Assembly: GCA_938743325.2 (NCBI GenBank)
Contig: OW568871.1
Location: 62,001 to 126,000 of the forward strand
Direction: 5' to 3'
Length of the DNA stretch: 64,000 nt
Source: Pycnococcus provasolii
Lineage: Eukaryota; Chlorophyta; Pseudoscourfieldiophyceae; Pseudoscourfieldiales; Pycnococcaceae
Part shown: positions 20,075-34,000 of the stretch, piece after piece
How positions within the stretch are numbered: position 1 is the first letter of the stretch
Layout: the number at the start of each line of letters is the position of its first letter
Translations under genes and position numbers: made by a program
The notes under the pieces: model-generated
What the model was told of the DNA's origin: nothing
What the model saw: only the letters and a program-made list of their open reading frames with translations
Database searches by the model: none

Positions 20075-21253
20075 ATGGAGGAGGTTTCGCTGGGCCAGCT
20101 CGTCGGCACGGCGGTGAAGTTCACCATCGCCTTCTCGCTCGTCGAAAGCTTCAACGCCGTCGTCATGCGCGGGTACTCGCACCTCTTCATCGACAAGTGC
20201 AAAACGTGCAGAGGAAGCGGGGTCGTCAAATGTAGGCACTGCAAAGGATACGGTTCCGTACGGGTCTGGCCCGCGACCGTCGACGAAGCAGCCAAGTCGG
20301 GAAACTACTTCAAAAAACCACTCGCGTACGCGACGCAGTGCCCCTCGTGCATGCCTGTGCCCGGAAACTCAGACTTCCCCAACTCGTACACAGACAGCGT
20401 TTGGCAAAACAGAAAACTTGCGCGCTCCATCGAAATTGGACTCGTGCTCGCGCGACGCGGCGAGGAAAACAGGAAAAAGGTGGGGAAGGTTACCACCGGG
20501 TGCATACGCTGCCCAGAGTGCGAGGGAAGTCCGACCATCATGCGCTCGACGCCAAACTGGAACAGGTTCCTCAACAGGGACCGACGAAGGCCGTACTGGT
20601 GGATTCCAAAACACCAAAGGCCGCTCAAGCCGGGCAACAGCTACTTCGGAAGCGAGGGAAGGAGCAACGTCAACACGGACACCTACGGACACTGGCTTGA
20701 CAACAAACTCTCCGAGTACAACGCGCCCATCGGAAGCAACGGGTGGGAAGACAAGGGCGACGCCATGCAGGTGCACCGCTTGAACCTCTCGCAGAAGGCC
20801 ATTGACGCAAGGCTCAACCAGAAAATCAAGGATGGCGCGCTCAGGTATGAGAACGTCTCGTACTTCACAAGCCCTGGACTGTGGGAAAAGGCGAAGCAGA
20901 TGGGAAGGGCGAGACCCACCGCAGGAAACTTCGACTTGCACAAGTGGCTGCAGTGGAAGAAGGATCTCAGCAGGGAACGCGACGTGCCGGACTACGTCGA
21001 CGTGCAGAGGGAGGTCAACGACATGGTGTACGAAGAGAAGCTGAGGCTCAAGGGAAAGAAGTCCATGACACAAAAGTTATCGCAGAAGCAGGGCAAGTCT
21101 GGGCTCATCTCGGGAAAGGCGGTGGGTGCGGACGACGACGACGACGACGACATGGAGTTGACAGCCGTAGCTGCAGACGACGAGGTGATCTCAGGCAACC
21201 TGTCAACAGGCTTCTCGATTGGGAAGAAGGGTGCGGACAACATGCAGATGTAA
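20075..21253 (+). CDS. DnaJ-type (CxxCxGxG) zinc-finger protein without J-domain
   Basis: 392 aa. A hydrophobic N-terminus (VGTAVKFTIAFSLVESFNAVV, about 10-30) precedes four Cys pairs: CKTCRGSG (42-49), CRHCKGYG (53-60), CPSCM (89-93) and CPECEG (about 151-156). This is the DnaJ central zinc-finger pattern, with the third and fourth motifs degenerate and widely spaced. No HPD-containing J domain is present. Stand-alone fingers of this kind occur in plant plastid proteins such as BSD2- and ORANGE-like factors, which act as thiol or folding helpers. The remaining 240 residues are basic and aromatic (RRRPYWWIPKHQRPLKPG) with an Asp7 run near 355, and match nothing I know. Plastid location is possible but not shown. 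Confidence 0.75.
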   Translation: MEEVSLGQLVGTAVKFTIAFSLVESFNAVVMRGYSHLFIDKCKTCRGSGVVKCRHCKGYGSVRVWPATVDEAAKSGNYFKKPLAYATQCPSCMPVPGNSDFPNSYTDSVWQNRKLARSIEIGLVLARRGEENRKKVGKVTTGCIRCPECEGSPTIMRSTPNWNRFLNRDRRRPYWWIPKHQRPLKPGNSYFGSEGRSNVNTDTYGHWLDNKLSEYNAPIGSNGWEDKGDAMQVHRLNLSQKAIDARLNQKIKDGALRYENVSYFTSPGLWEKAKQMGRARPTAGNFDLHKWLQWKKDLSRERDVPDYVDVQREVNDMVYEEKLRLKGKKSMTQKLSQKQGKSGLISGKAVGADDDDDDDMELTAVAADDEVISGNLSTGFSIGKKGADNMQM

Positions 21254-22026
21254 TTGATCGTCATTTTGCTGAGATCCCTCATTCAGTAAAGGAGTGTAGT
21301 AGTACTTTACTTGGTCTGTCTAGCGGTCGTCCATTCCCACCATTCACGTTCCCCATTCAGCCCTTTCAACAGCGGTGCCATTCAGCAGCGCGTTTTTACT
21401 ATACATGTCGCTAGTTTCGAAGTTACTACCTTTCAGGCCGCTTTTCGTATGCGTTTGGCGTGAGAGCTCTGGACACTCGCACTTACTTGTTGTGTGACAG
21501 GTCTTTTCGTAGTCCTTATTCTTTCCCACATCAGTCAGAGCTCGTCGGAGCTCGTCGGAGGGGATAGATGCGAGGTGTAGTGGCCAACTGGTGCGTTACG
21601 GGGATCCACCCTTGCACTAATATTCCAACTTACAAGTACTTCGAGCCAAGGAGGGCAACTGAAGAGGGCAACGAAGAACGAAGAACGAAGAACGAAGAGC
21701 GGAAAAAGGGGCCCGAAAGCGAAACGTTTCCTTCGGGGTAAAAAGTCTACCCGGGTACCCGGTACTGTACAGTACGAAGAAAAACAGACAACAGAGGGAA
21801 AGTACCCCCGGGGGGTGGAGAGTGCTCTCTCAACGGGGACAATGGTACAACGAGGGATCCCCCACACATCGGGGTAACTACGTCCAGGCTCAAGGGGTGA
21901 CTCCGGAACTTCTAAAGTGGCAACGAAGCCACGTTTTTTTCCGTTTTTTCTCCGACCACTTTCACTTTCCCTCCCTCCCTCCCTCCGAGGCTCCCTCCCT
22001 CAAAAGCAAAGCTCAGACTCACTGTC
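21254..22026. other. Intergenic, 5' region of the polycystin gene
   Basis: 773 bp with no supportable gene. A (GAAGAAC)n-like run lies near 21670-21705, a GGTACTGTACAGTAC palindrome near 21763-21777, and a CCCT repeat near 21970-21995, about 40 bp before the start codon. Frames here are short and overlapping. Confidence 0.5.
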
Positions 22027-25000
22027 ATGCCCGTCATGGCCTCAGGCTCACACCCTCAGTGGCGGCGCGCCTCCCAGTCAGTCTCCCTGCGCACTTTGAA
22101 CGCGACCGCCTCCTTGAAACTGAGAGAGCACATACGAGTTACACAACGCATACTTAAGGCAACCTCGTGGCTGCTCCTGCTTGGCGTGTACATCCTGTAC
22201 CTCGTCGCGCAAACGGACACGCGGGGCGCATACACCACGCACAACGCTATCGCGCACATACTGCAGCTCGGGTCGTCGAATGGCAAGGGCGACACGAGAA
22301 CGGGTGGCGGTGCGAGGTTGCACGGCGTTGTGTCGTACCTACGACGCGCATTTGTGGACCAGGCTTGGCGAGACCCCGTATGTGGCGACGGCATCTGCGA
22401 GGCGCCGTACGAATCGCCTGGACAGTGCGTTGCAGACTGCGGAACGGACGGCACGTCCGTGCGCGCTGTTTTGAGAGTCGCCGCCGACTTCAGGCATACG
22501 CGTGTGCCTGAGGATGCGCTGCAACGACCGGCACGGTGGAATCTCTGCCGACGAGACGACGAACGTGCGCGAGCGGGGCTTGTCGATGACCTCTGCTTCT
22601 ACCGCGACAGCCAACGAGTGGACAGGGATGCCAAGGTTGCTGAACTCACGGTGCGTCCGGGTGCGTGGTACCTCGAGGTTGATGGCGATCCCGCGGGGCG
22701 CACGCAAGGACTCGTACTCGACGCTGGCGTGATGGCGTCCCGTGGAGCCGCCGTGGCGCACGCCGCCACCTATTCTGGTGGCAAGGACGGCTCGCACGTG
22801 CTCATGACACCCAACGCGTCCGAGTGGTCTGTCTGCTACACGCCGCGGAGAGCTGCGGCGCTGCCCGTGCCACGCTTCGAGGACAAGGAGAAAGACGGCA
22901 GCCCCATCGTCGTGTCCGTCACGGCGGGAAATCGCAAACGCCTCTTGCGCCGTGCTCTGTTGCAGCAGCTGCTGCTGCCGTGCAAATTCACCTGCCCTCC
23001 CGAGCCTCTACGCACCGTGCCATGCCCGTGTGACGCATGCGCGTCAGATAGAACGTCATCAGCATGTGCCGAGTCGACGCTGACTTACTGCGACGCACCC
23101 GATGGCGCAGGTTTTTCTTACCCCCCTCCTCCGCCGCCTTCTCCCCCGCCTCCGCCGAGCCCGCCTCCTCCTCCGCCACCACCTCCGCCGCCATCGCCTC
23201 CTCCTCCGCCACCGCCATCGCCTCCACCTCCGCCGCCGCCATCGCCTCCACCTCCGCCGCCGCCATCGCCTCCTCCTCCTCCACCTCCGCCGCCGCCGCC
23301 GCCCTCCCCACCACCTCCACCTCCTTCGCCCCCTCCTCCATCTCCACCTCCACCGTCACCGCCACCACCTCCACCACCGCCACCTCCACCACCATCGCCT
23401 CCACCGCCGCCTCCTCCACCGCCGCCTCCTCCACCGCCCCCTTCTCCACCGCCACCACCATCGCCGCCGCCCTCGCCGCCACCTTCACCTCCTCCACCGC
23501 CGCCACCATCTCCTCCACCTCCATCTCCTCCACCTCCACCTTCACCACCTCCATCACCACCTCCATCTCCACCTCCATCTCCTCCACCTTCTCCCCCACC
23601 GCCCCCCTTGCCACAAACGTGGAATGGTGTGGGCGAACTGCTCAAAGGCACAATGCAACAAACATCTTTCGGATGGGCGGTTTCGTTATCCAACGACGGC
23701 ACGCGTGTTGCCGTCGGCGGGCCTTCGTACTCTCCTGCAGGTAATATGATGACCATTGGAGTCGTGCATGTGTTTGACTACACCGTAACTGGCACAGGGT
23801 GGACGCAGCTCGGTCAAGACATTGTTGGAGAGGCGGCACAGGATAATTCGGGAAACTCTATCCAACTTTCAGGCGACGGAACGCACGTCATCATTGGAGC
23901 TGAATACAATGACGGTAGTGGTGCTAATGCGGGTCATGTTCGCGTGTACAGGTACGACGGCGGTGCCATTGGCTGGGCGCAGGTTGGAACCGACATCGAC
24001 GGCTTTTCAGGCACGTGGCAATCGTGTTGTGGATTTGGAAAGGGAGTTGCCATTTCATCAGACGGATCGCGCATTGCCGTTGGGGCATACAGAGTCTCGG
24101 GTGTTTATGGAATCACTCCATATTCAAACCAATATTCTGGTCGTGTTTGGGCGTTTGAATTCATTTCAGGCGCGTGGCAGCAGATTGGAAGCGCCATTGA
24201 TGCGGAAGCCGCGCTTGACGAGTTTGGCAAGAGTATATCCATGTCAGACAATGGAAGCCGCATCGTTGTAGGAGCAAGGAATAACGACGTCGGAGCGCTG
24301 AACAATGCCGGGCACTGCCGCGTTTTCGAATACTCGGGCGGAACCTGGACTCAGCTTGGAAATGACATCGACGGTTGGTGGTTGAATGGAAGAGCCGGAG
24401 GCGGAGAAGGACAGGGTGTGTCCATATCCGGAGATGGAACGCATGTGGCGCTAGGATCTTACAGCGCAAATTTCGTAGGCGGGGTGCAAGTTCATGAGTA
24501 TGATGGAACGAATTGGAATCAAGTCGGGGCCGACATCGAAGGAGCGAACGTAGGTACATCTTCAGCCACCCAGGATTCATTTGGCTGGTCCGTGTCTCTG
24601 AGCCAAGATGGATCGCGCGTAGCCATTGGTGCTTACATGACTGGTGCAAATGACGAAGGTCAGGCGCGCGTCTACGAGGACGTGAGCGGCACATGGACAC
24701 AGCTTGGCATCGACTCTGATGGTGATGGTGGGTCACAAGAATTTTTCGGCCATTCGGTGGCGATATCAGGTGACGGGCAGACTTTTGCAGTCGGAGCTTA
24801 TGGTGGATTGGATTTTAACAGAGGATACGTTCGCGTGATGAATTTGGGCACAGGTGCGTCTGCGTCACCTCCGCCGGCAGGGGCTACGCCGATTCCACCA
24901 TCGCCACCACCATCGCCGCCGCCGCCGCCGCCACCGCCGCCACCGCCGCCGCTACCACCATCGCCGCCGCCACCGCCGCCGCCGCCGCCGCCATTTGTTT

Positions 25001-28000
25001 GGTCATCCTTAACAATAGACGGTGAGGGAGCCAACGACTATTTGTCACGAAGTGGATCCACTCATACTTCGAATGCACTGGACATTTGTAATGATGGTTC
25101 TCGGATCGTTGTAGGAGCCTACGAAAACGATCCAAATGGAAATTCTCGCGCGGGACACGCGCGCGTTTTTCAATTTTCATCGGGCACCTGGATACAATTA
25201 GGTCCAGATGTAGACGGACCTTCGGCGAATTATCGAATGGGTGCGACTACAGCAATCTCTGGCGATGGCAACCGCATTGCAGTTGGTGCTGGTTTTACTA
25301 CAAGCCGAGTCTTTGTGTATGAATATAATGGCGCCATATGGTCCCAAATTGGTACCTTTTCAGGTGGTTCTACTGAGTATTGCGGAGATTCGGGACTTGA
25401 TCTTTCAAGCGATGGTTCACGACTAGTTTACGGATGCAGAGCATATGGAAGTTTCGTCACTTATCCTGATGGATCCTCTTCAAGTACGAGTGGTGAAAGA
25501 GAAGGGAAAGTTATGGTGATCGAATACAACGGCGTATCATGGAGTCAACTTGGCACCCATATTTCGAATATTCCAAACAATGTCAATTTTGGAGCTCAGG
25601 TGAAGATCTCAGGAAACGGCCAATTCGTTGCTGTCGGTATGGAGAATTATGCGACAACCACATACGGAGATAATGAGGGGGCATTTATTGTTTACGAATG
25701 GAATGGTTCCTCATGGAGTCAAAGAGCCCCTCTGATCTCCAAAAATAATAATAGGCAAGCGCTTGGGTGTGCACTGTCAATATCAAATGATGGATCGCGT
25801 GTTGCAGTTGGCACTCGACTTTCGGGACCATTTATTGCAGCAGTGTACGAGTGGAATGGAAGCGCATATGCTCAGATTGGCCTTGACGTTGCAGGCGATT
25901 CTTCTAATAATGCTCCGTTTGGATATGCCGTGTCAATCTCCTCAGATGGTTCCCGTTTAGCTATTGGTACTCAACTGGCTGGATCACCTAGCAGTTCTAA
26001 CCCCGGATATGTCAGACTTTACGAATACGATGGATCCTCTTGGCAAGTGATTGGTCAGTCTGGCAGTGAGACTATTTTTGATACATCGGGGAGTAACACA
26101 AACTTCGGATCAGAAACAGCAATTTCAGGAGACGGAACACGAGTTGCAATGTCTGCTCCGTTTGCGTCCACTAACGGGTTGAGTGTAAATGGAGCATTGT
26201 ATGTATATGACACTCCTCCTATTACTGGGCGTCGTCGACAATTGCTTGGAAATCTGCATGAACCTGGTCCTGCCACTGATCAAAAACGTCGTACACGCCG
26301 TGCGCACCTCGTACGACCATCCTTCTATCAGGCGGACCCGCATTGTGTGAGTGCATCCTACCAAAATGTCGTCAGCAAGCGACTCTCGCCACGAACCGAC
26401 TGCACCGTGCCCACTACGCTCGGTGGCTCACTTCCTGCCCCGAATATCGAAAACAGGAAATTTGCCGCAGTCACCGTGCCATGCTCGATGCTCGCGCGAC
26501 TCCCAAACGAAGGGATTTTGTCATCCATGTACATGTACGAGCCTACAACAAATCCTACAGCTCTTGCAGCCTTGGGTACCCCAGACGGAGATGATCCAGG
26601 CGTGACGCACAACGCCGCCGGCCCTCTGGTTTCACTACTGCCTCACGACATTCCAGTCGCACCTGACGTAATCAATGTTGAGATTCCGTACCAGCGCAAG
26701 CTCGGAGGCAGCACGGATATCCCGTATGCACATATGATGCCTGACGAAGGATCGACGCAGTGGACAAACATCCCGATCGAGTCGACAAGTTGTGATGGCA
26801 CAGCTTGCGTTGCGATCGTGAAGGCGAGCAGCTTTGCCATCTTCGTCGTAACGGTGGACCCTCCGCCACCGCCGCCCCCTTCGCCGCCACCGCCACCTCC
26901 ACTGCAGCCTTCGCCACCGCCTCAACCAATCCACCCACCGCAGCCATGGTTACCGCCACCAATTCCGCCGAGCCTGCCACCCCCTCCAGCTCCGTATTTC
27001 CCGCCACCGAGTCAACCGCCACCGAACCCGCCACCGAGCCCTCCGCCAAGCCCACCACCACCGAGTCCACCACCTAATATGAAGCCTGTTTCTCCACCGT
27101 TGATTACGCAGTCACCTCCAGTAAACTTGCCACCTTCAGCCCCGGGCCCGCCGCCGCCAAGCCCGCCGCCGCCAAGCCCGCCGCCGGCTCGTCCACCTCC
27201 GCCACCTCATCCGTCACCTCCACCAAATCGAACACCGCCAGTCCCGCACTTTCCTCCTATGCCGCCAGCACCACCAGAATTACCGCCCGGTCCGCTTGCG
27301 CCACCGCTTGCACCACAAGCGCCACATATGCCACCGATTGCCTCGCCGCCTCCTCCAAGTCCACCGCCGCCTGAAGGTTCGCCGCCACCGCCACGACCCC
27401 CTCCGCCCGTACCAGATCTCGTGTTGGCGGTGTCGAACGATACACTGCCTGCTCCACCACCGATTTCCTCTCCGCCACCGCCACCTCTCGACGTAATAGC
27501 CCCTCGAATAACGCTCGTTGGCCTTGCGGATATTGAAATATACCAGTACGAGGAGTACATTGACGCCATGGCGACGTGCGTTGACGGTCAGGATGGTGCT
27601 GTTGAGGTACAGTCACCGATGGAACTCGCCAGATCATTGGATACGTCGCGTCCCACTTTACCGGATGCGCCGATTGTGCTCACGTACTATTGCGCAGATC
27701 TCGCTGGCAATCGTGCATCGGTTGAACGACGTGTGCACATACTGAGAGATCCATGTGCCGACGCGTCTGCCACAACAGGACAGCGTGAGCACGTCTGTCC
27801 AATCATGTACGAAAGCGATGAAGAAGGAGGTGTAGAGTGCAGCATGTACGGAGTTTGCTCAGTTCAGCAAGTCTATGTGGATCCCGAGCCTGAGAAAGCG
27901 CAATTGATGGCACTGTCGACTCCCGTGGATGCGATTCCGCCAAACATTCATCTCATCAGCATGTGGCCAAACGCCATCATGGATCAGACGGTGGATGGCA

Positions 28001-31000
28001 TGCTTGTTCTTCGCGAGGAAGTCACACAAGGAGAACGTTACGTAGACCCTGGGTACGTGTGCGTCGACCAAATGGATGGTGATTTATCCGAGCACGTCGG
28101 CGCCTTTGGTAACTTGGCAATCGATACGAGACTCGCCACTACAGAGCCGCAGATTATACGCTACACATGCACAGACCGCGCAGGTGCCAAATCTAGGGAA
28201 GTCCAGCGTTGGATCACCATTGTTCCAAAGTGTGGCAAAGGTGTTGAAACATGCCCCGATGGTTCGTGTCCGGTGGACGACGCTGATACATGCATCACGA
28301 CTGGAGTGGCTGTGGAAACAGAGGAACAGATGCATCCGGAGATTTTGCACCCTGACAGCCCGCCACTGATCAGTCTCATCGGCAACGCGATGCTTGTCGT
28401 CGAAGATCAAGGATATCGCGCGTGCACGCCCGAATTGGAAGTTAGCGCCATCTGCGACCATGGCGCGACTGCTCATGACGACGTGGATGGCGATCTGACT
28501 CCTTACGTGCAGGCGTGTGGTTTGAACTTTGAAAAACATGGTATTTCGGGGTGCACCATATACGGTGAGAGCTATCCTGGAACATACGAGGTGACCTTTT
28601 CAGTCGTGGATAGCGCGGGGCACGAGGCGAGCGTGGCACGACTCGTGACGCTGTTGGCCAAGTGTGACGCAGGCGAAGTGCTCTGCGCGGATGGCTTGAC
28701 ATGTGTACCCGAAGGCGTTCCTTGCGAACTTGACATCGCACCAGCTGTCGAGGTGGCTGCAGAGCCACCAACGCCGCCATCTCCGCCAAATGTTACCGCA
28801 ATTGGCAATCGTGTCGTGTCGCTGCCACGTTTCACGCCGTACACTTCATGCCAACCAGAGCAAGTGCCAACAAAGGAGCTTCCGTGCGATCTTGGAGCGA
28901 AGGCCATTGACGAGGAGGATGGGGATTTGCAAGCCGGCTTGCTTGTGTGTCCGCCTGACACCTGCCTGATCTCTGGCTGCGTGGGTCACGAGCTATGGCG
29001 TAAGGGTGTCGACAGTTGTGTGAATGCATCGGCACCTATCGGCACTACTTTCGACGTATCATTCGTTGCCTTCGACACGACGGGCGTATACGCCTCGGAT
29101 GTACGGAGCGTCACAATTACCGCGCCATGTGCCGAAGGACAGCATTGGTGTCCCGCCGATTCCCCATCTGGGCGATGTGAGGATGCTGCATGTGAGACGA
29201 TTGATGCGATGACTGGTGACGGCAATCTTCTGCCTTCCGTGCTCGTCACTGATGTAGAGATCGATCCATCTGGCCCAAGCATCGAGTGGCGCACGCCACC
29301 CGTCGAGGAGATGCCATTCGCTTTCGTGTTCGGCCAAACGCCTTGGCAATCGCTCAACGACATGACAGGTGGCAACCCTCTCGCGGCATGCCACAAAACA
29401 TTAAACCTTGCATTCTTCCCTCAGTGTGTCGCCAAGGCAAACGATGTCATCGACGGTGACGTCACAGAGACGCTTCGTACATATAGCCGGCAAGGGGAGT
29501 GCACGCCAAGCGTGCTCGCAGCAGGCTTGTGTCGCCCAGGCGTGCATGTCTTTTATCTCACCGCGTACGATCGTGACGGCAACCAGGGCTACGGCGACGT
29601 TGCGTTGATGATTGAAATTGTACAAGGATACGAAGAGACGTACACAGTCAACCGCACAGGTCCATGCGAGCCTTTTCTGGACCCGCGCATCGAGGACAGC
29701 GCGGAGGTGCGATCGAATGTAGCTGCTGAGCTCAATGTGCATCGAGGTCGTATCCGTGTAAACGCATGCGAGAAACTTGGAGGCGACATAGCTCGCCTCG
29801 AGGTGGTGGTTGTTCGGTCGTTCTACGACGACAATTCTGCCAAGCACCGTCGTAAGCTTGAGCAGCAGCAGGATGCGTCGTCAAGCATGCTGAGCCTACT
29901 TCGCATCGGCCCTGATAGTGCCGATCCACGCGGGTCTTGGTATTCAAACCAGCAAACACGCATCCTCTCGCTCGCCGCACAGGATCTTGCCATTCGCACA
30001 GACAACACGACGATCGGGACAAATATTACCATGCAGCTTTCGTCTGACATGGCTAAATCCGAGATCATGAGTGCTGTATCCGCACGGATCAACGATGCGT
30101 ATGCCTCGAATGTTGATGAGATTCTAACCCAGCAAGTAAATTTAGCTTCGCGCGCCGACGAGCTTGCCGACTTGGTTGCAAAAACAATCGCATTGACAGC
30201 ACAAGAAGAAGATGCTTTTGAAGATATCGGAAATAAAACGCTTGCAGCACAGGCACGCCTCGATGAGCTCACAGCTTCCCTCAATGCAGCGACGGGTACA
30301 ATCGATGGCGTGAATACCGCAACTCCGGATGTGGTGGCAGGATGCCGCGGTGCACGTGGATCTCGACACTCTTACTTTGACGTGACTGCAGCTGGTGGTG
30401 GAGAAAATGACACTTCTTCTACTGCGGTACCCATTGCTCGCCGTCGCCTCGTCGCCTCGTCGTCTCTGTCGCGCGCAACAGCAGCCTCAAGCTCGGGAGA
30501 TTATGTTGGGAGGAGTCGCTTGCAACGCGGTGGAGGTGTGTCTCGCAAGTTGCTCAGAGTCTCTGCATCTGGCAAGGATAAGCGCTTAGTAACCAAGCTG
30601 TCGGATGAGGATTTGAACGATGCGTGGAGTGGATACGCATCTGACGTTAACGTCGAAGATGACTTGCGCCTCGTGGACCACGTCGGATACAAACGACCGC
30701 GCACACTCGGTGCGACTGGCCAGCTTCGCATTGTGGGTGGAGTGCTTGTTACGCAGCGTCGCGCTTCTCGGGAGGCGGGATGCCGCGGTCGCACGGCGCG
30801 AGGCGCGGGTCAGGGAAGTTCAAACGGTGTGGATGTGATCAAATCTCGGCAAGATCGCTTCGAGGATCTCTTCCGTGAAATGCAGTGCTCGAGCCTTGAC
30901 ATTGGTGCAGCGTACGGCTTTGATGCAATGTTTGCGCGACTTGATCTGCCTAGAGATGTGACCAATCCTGTGGATACGAATTTGCATGGACTGTACGATC

Positions 31001-34000
31001 CTACGTTGCGACCGATGAGAGCTGCATTCTATAACGACTCCGAGCTAGCAGCGCCGGATACACCATTTGCATTCTTCGATCGTGACTATGATCCCACTAA
31101 TGATATGTCTTCAACCGACATGGAGCGTGCTCTATTCGACGTGTACTTAGATGGGACTTTGATGGAGAGCCGTGCAAAGCGCTTGCTGTCGTATTTATAC
31201 CTGTCTCGATTTGTCGATCGTCGGACGCGATCCGTGGACATTCGTGTGATTGTGCACAACGAGCCTGCGGGCGTGCTCGTTGACGTTCGAGTTCACATGG
31301 TGGTGAGTGCACAGGGCGATCTATTGTCCAGCACAGAGGCTTGGAAAGTGCCGCTCTTCGACTACTTCGACGGTTCCATCGGCAATCTCGGTCTTTTTAT
31401 CGTTGAGGTGGTCGTTGCAGTATTGGCAATCTTGCTTTGCATGAGCTCTGTTGGTGATGCGCGTCGGTTTGCGCATCTGCTGCACGAATCTATTATTCGA
31501 CGGCTTCAGCAGCGCATCGTCCATCGCCATTTTATGGTGGATGCATGGATTATTGTGGTTGACGCGCTTCAACTAGCGATCCCAGTTTGCTTGTTGGCGG
31601 CTAGTATCGTGCATTTCGTGTACTTCTTCGCGTACGTGCGCGACTTCACATACGAGCGTAGTTACCGCTGGTATGATGGTGACGGCTCTGCGGAGGCACG
31701 CATCCTTCTTCCGAAGCGTCTCGCGGATCCCCAGCCACCGATGGAGGGCTATCCACGTGGTGCATGGAGGCACACGCAACCCGCAGACTTGTCCGAGCGC
31801 GACGACTACTTTGCTCTGCTAGATAAGGTGGATGTGATGAGCGCGCTCAATGGGTGGTACCTCGTGCTTCAGGTTCCCATCCTGCTGGGTATTGCCGCGA
31901 ATATCATCCGCCACTTTTTTGGTCTTCCTATGATGTATCCGTACATGCGTACGCTTCAGCGCGGTCTCCCAAACATTATCACATTGATTGGTGTGATGAT
32001 GGTTTTCGCAATACTCTGCGCATATGCATTGTACGTACTAGTTGGCCATCGCATGAGTATGCATGCCCGTGCGCATCACGCCATTGAAAGTCTTGCCGAA
32101 TATCAGGTGGGCGATTCGTCCGGCTTGCAGTACCGTGTCAATTTGGGCACTGATGCAGGTGTGATCGTGGAGCCGACTGAGAATGTTGCCCTAGCTCTTG
32201 TGCACATCTTCTACCCGCTAATTACCGTGTTCGTGCTCATGCAATTCGTAGTTGCGATTCTTCTTGACTTCTTCACGGAAGAGCGTCAGCGCCGCCTGGC
32301 GAGAGAACGTTTCAAGGAAAGCGCCGAGTCGCCCGACGATGTGGTGGTGCGCATGTCGATGCATACATTAGGACACCTTGATGAAGTGCGAGACAGTCTT
32401 AGCTCTGTGTTGTACAATCTTGGGTGGCGAAATATATCAGCTTTTGTGTTCACGGGCAACACGAAGTGGCTTGATCCCCGGCTTGGACTTCGTGGTTTTT
32501 CATCCTCAGGGCCCTCATCCGATCAGAGTATGGGAGACGTGGGAATGAAGGAGGCTAGTAGCTCGTCACGTGACGTGTACATGAAGACACTATCACTCGC
32601 AGCGAACTCGGGCCCGAGGGAGATGAGCGCCAAGCTTTCGGCGAGAGATCGTTGGAGAAGCGCACGCCGACTCCTCCACGCTTCTTGGCAAGCTGCGACG
32701 ATGCTCAATCGCATGATCAAGCGTATTAAGGATGATCGTGAGGGCCGTGAGAGCAGTTTGGCTGCTGCTGAAGAAGCAGAGTCTCGCGTTGAGCTATTCA
32801 CCAGCGATGCGCGCGAGGATGGCTTGCGCATGGATACAGACCGCTACCTTCGCATGAATCGGGCGAATCGCCAGGAGCTCATCCTTCCAAAGCTTGGTGT
32901 TCTCGGTACGTACTGTTGTTGGGTTTCGGTGTTTTTGTGTGTGATTTGTTTTGTGGTTTGCTTTGGGTTAGTTGGTCTGTGTTTTCAATTATGTTGCATT
33001 TCCTAACAGAATCAATTTCCCCACCTGAAAACAGGTCATACGGCGCTGGGAGAGGTGCTTTATAAACTGCATGAATCAGTTGTTAAGCTCGCGGAAGAAA
33101 AACATCGTATGCATCGGCGAGGTGAGGGTTCCTCGTTCAAGGGGCGTCCTAGCTCAGACGAAGATAATGAAGAAATGCGACGACAGTATTTTGGCGTTGA
33201 AATGATCAATGAGTGGACAAGTGGAGTCGCCCTTGCACCAGATATCTTAGTGGTCAACATCAACGAACTAAGCGTTGAACCATGTGAGGAGAATATTGCA
33301 GAAGCGGGTAAGGAGAATTCAGCGGAGGAAGAGGCGAATGAAGAAGAGGGCCTTGCTAAGAAAGGGGCAGAGGATGAGACGATTACAGCAGTGGATAATC
33401 AATTACTTCGATTCGTGTCGAAAGTTGACCGATCGCGCCTTCGGAGTACGACACTGCACCTTGTGGAGACGAAGCGAAGTGAAATTATTCACAGAGCTTG
33501 CTCGCAACTCTCACGCCGCGTTGTTCATGACCTCGGGTGGCGTGCAGGGACAGAATTTAGAAAAATGCATGGTGAAGAGCTAGTGAAGGCGGTGCTTCTT
33601 CGTGCAAGAGATACCGCCAAAGGATTGCAGGCTGTGACTGAAGATATGTTGAAGTTGAGCACGTCGCTGCGTGACGCGGTGATCACCACACGCAACGCGG
33701 CGCCTCGCGTGGCTGCAGCCAACAAGTCGCGAATGCGGATACGTGCGAGCATGCCCTCTTGGTTGAACAAGTACGTCCGCGGCGACGTCGTTGACAATGC
33801 ATGGCAGATGGGTACGGATGTTGTTGGCGTCGTCACGGAGGTTCCTTGGCGTTTCGCTGGCCTCATGCTTAATGCGATGTGTGGCCGTGACGACTCGATT
33901 CTTATAGGAGACCCTCACAAGGACACTTTGTCCCCGAACAGCGCGGAAATTCCCGATAGTCATTCTCACGCCAATTTCGACGAGTGGGGTGGCAAACGTG

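Noticed and set aside
22988-23756. Gly-rich or Glu/Val/Ala-rich minus-strand and Thr/Ser- or His/Leu/Arg-rich plus-strand frames
   Set aside because: All are shadow frames of the first Pro-rich block of the polycystin gene.
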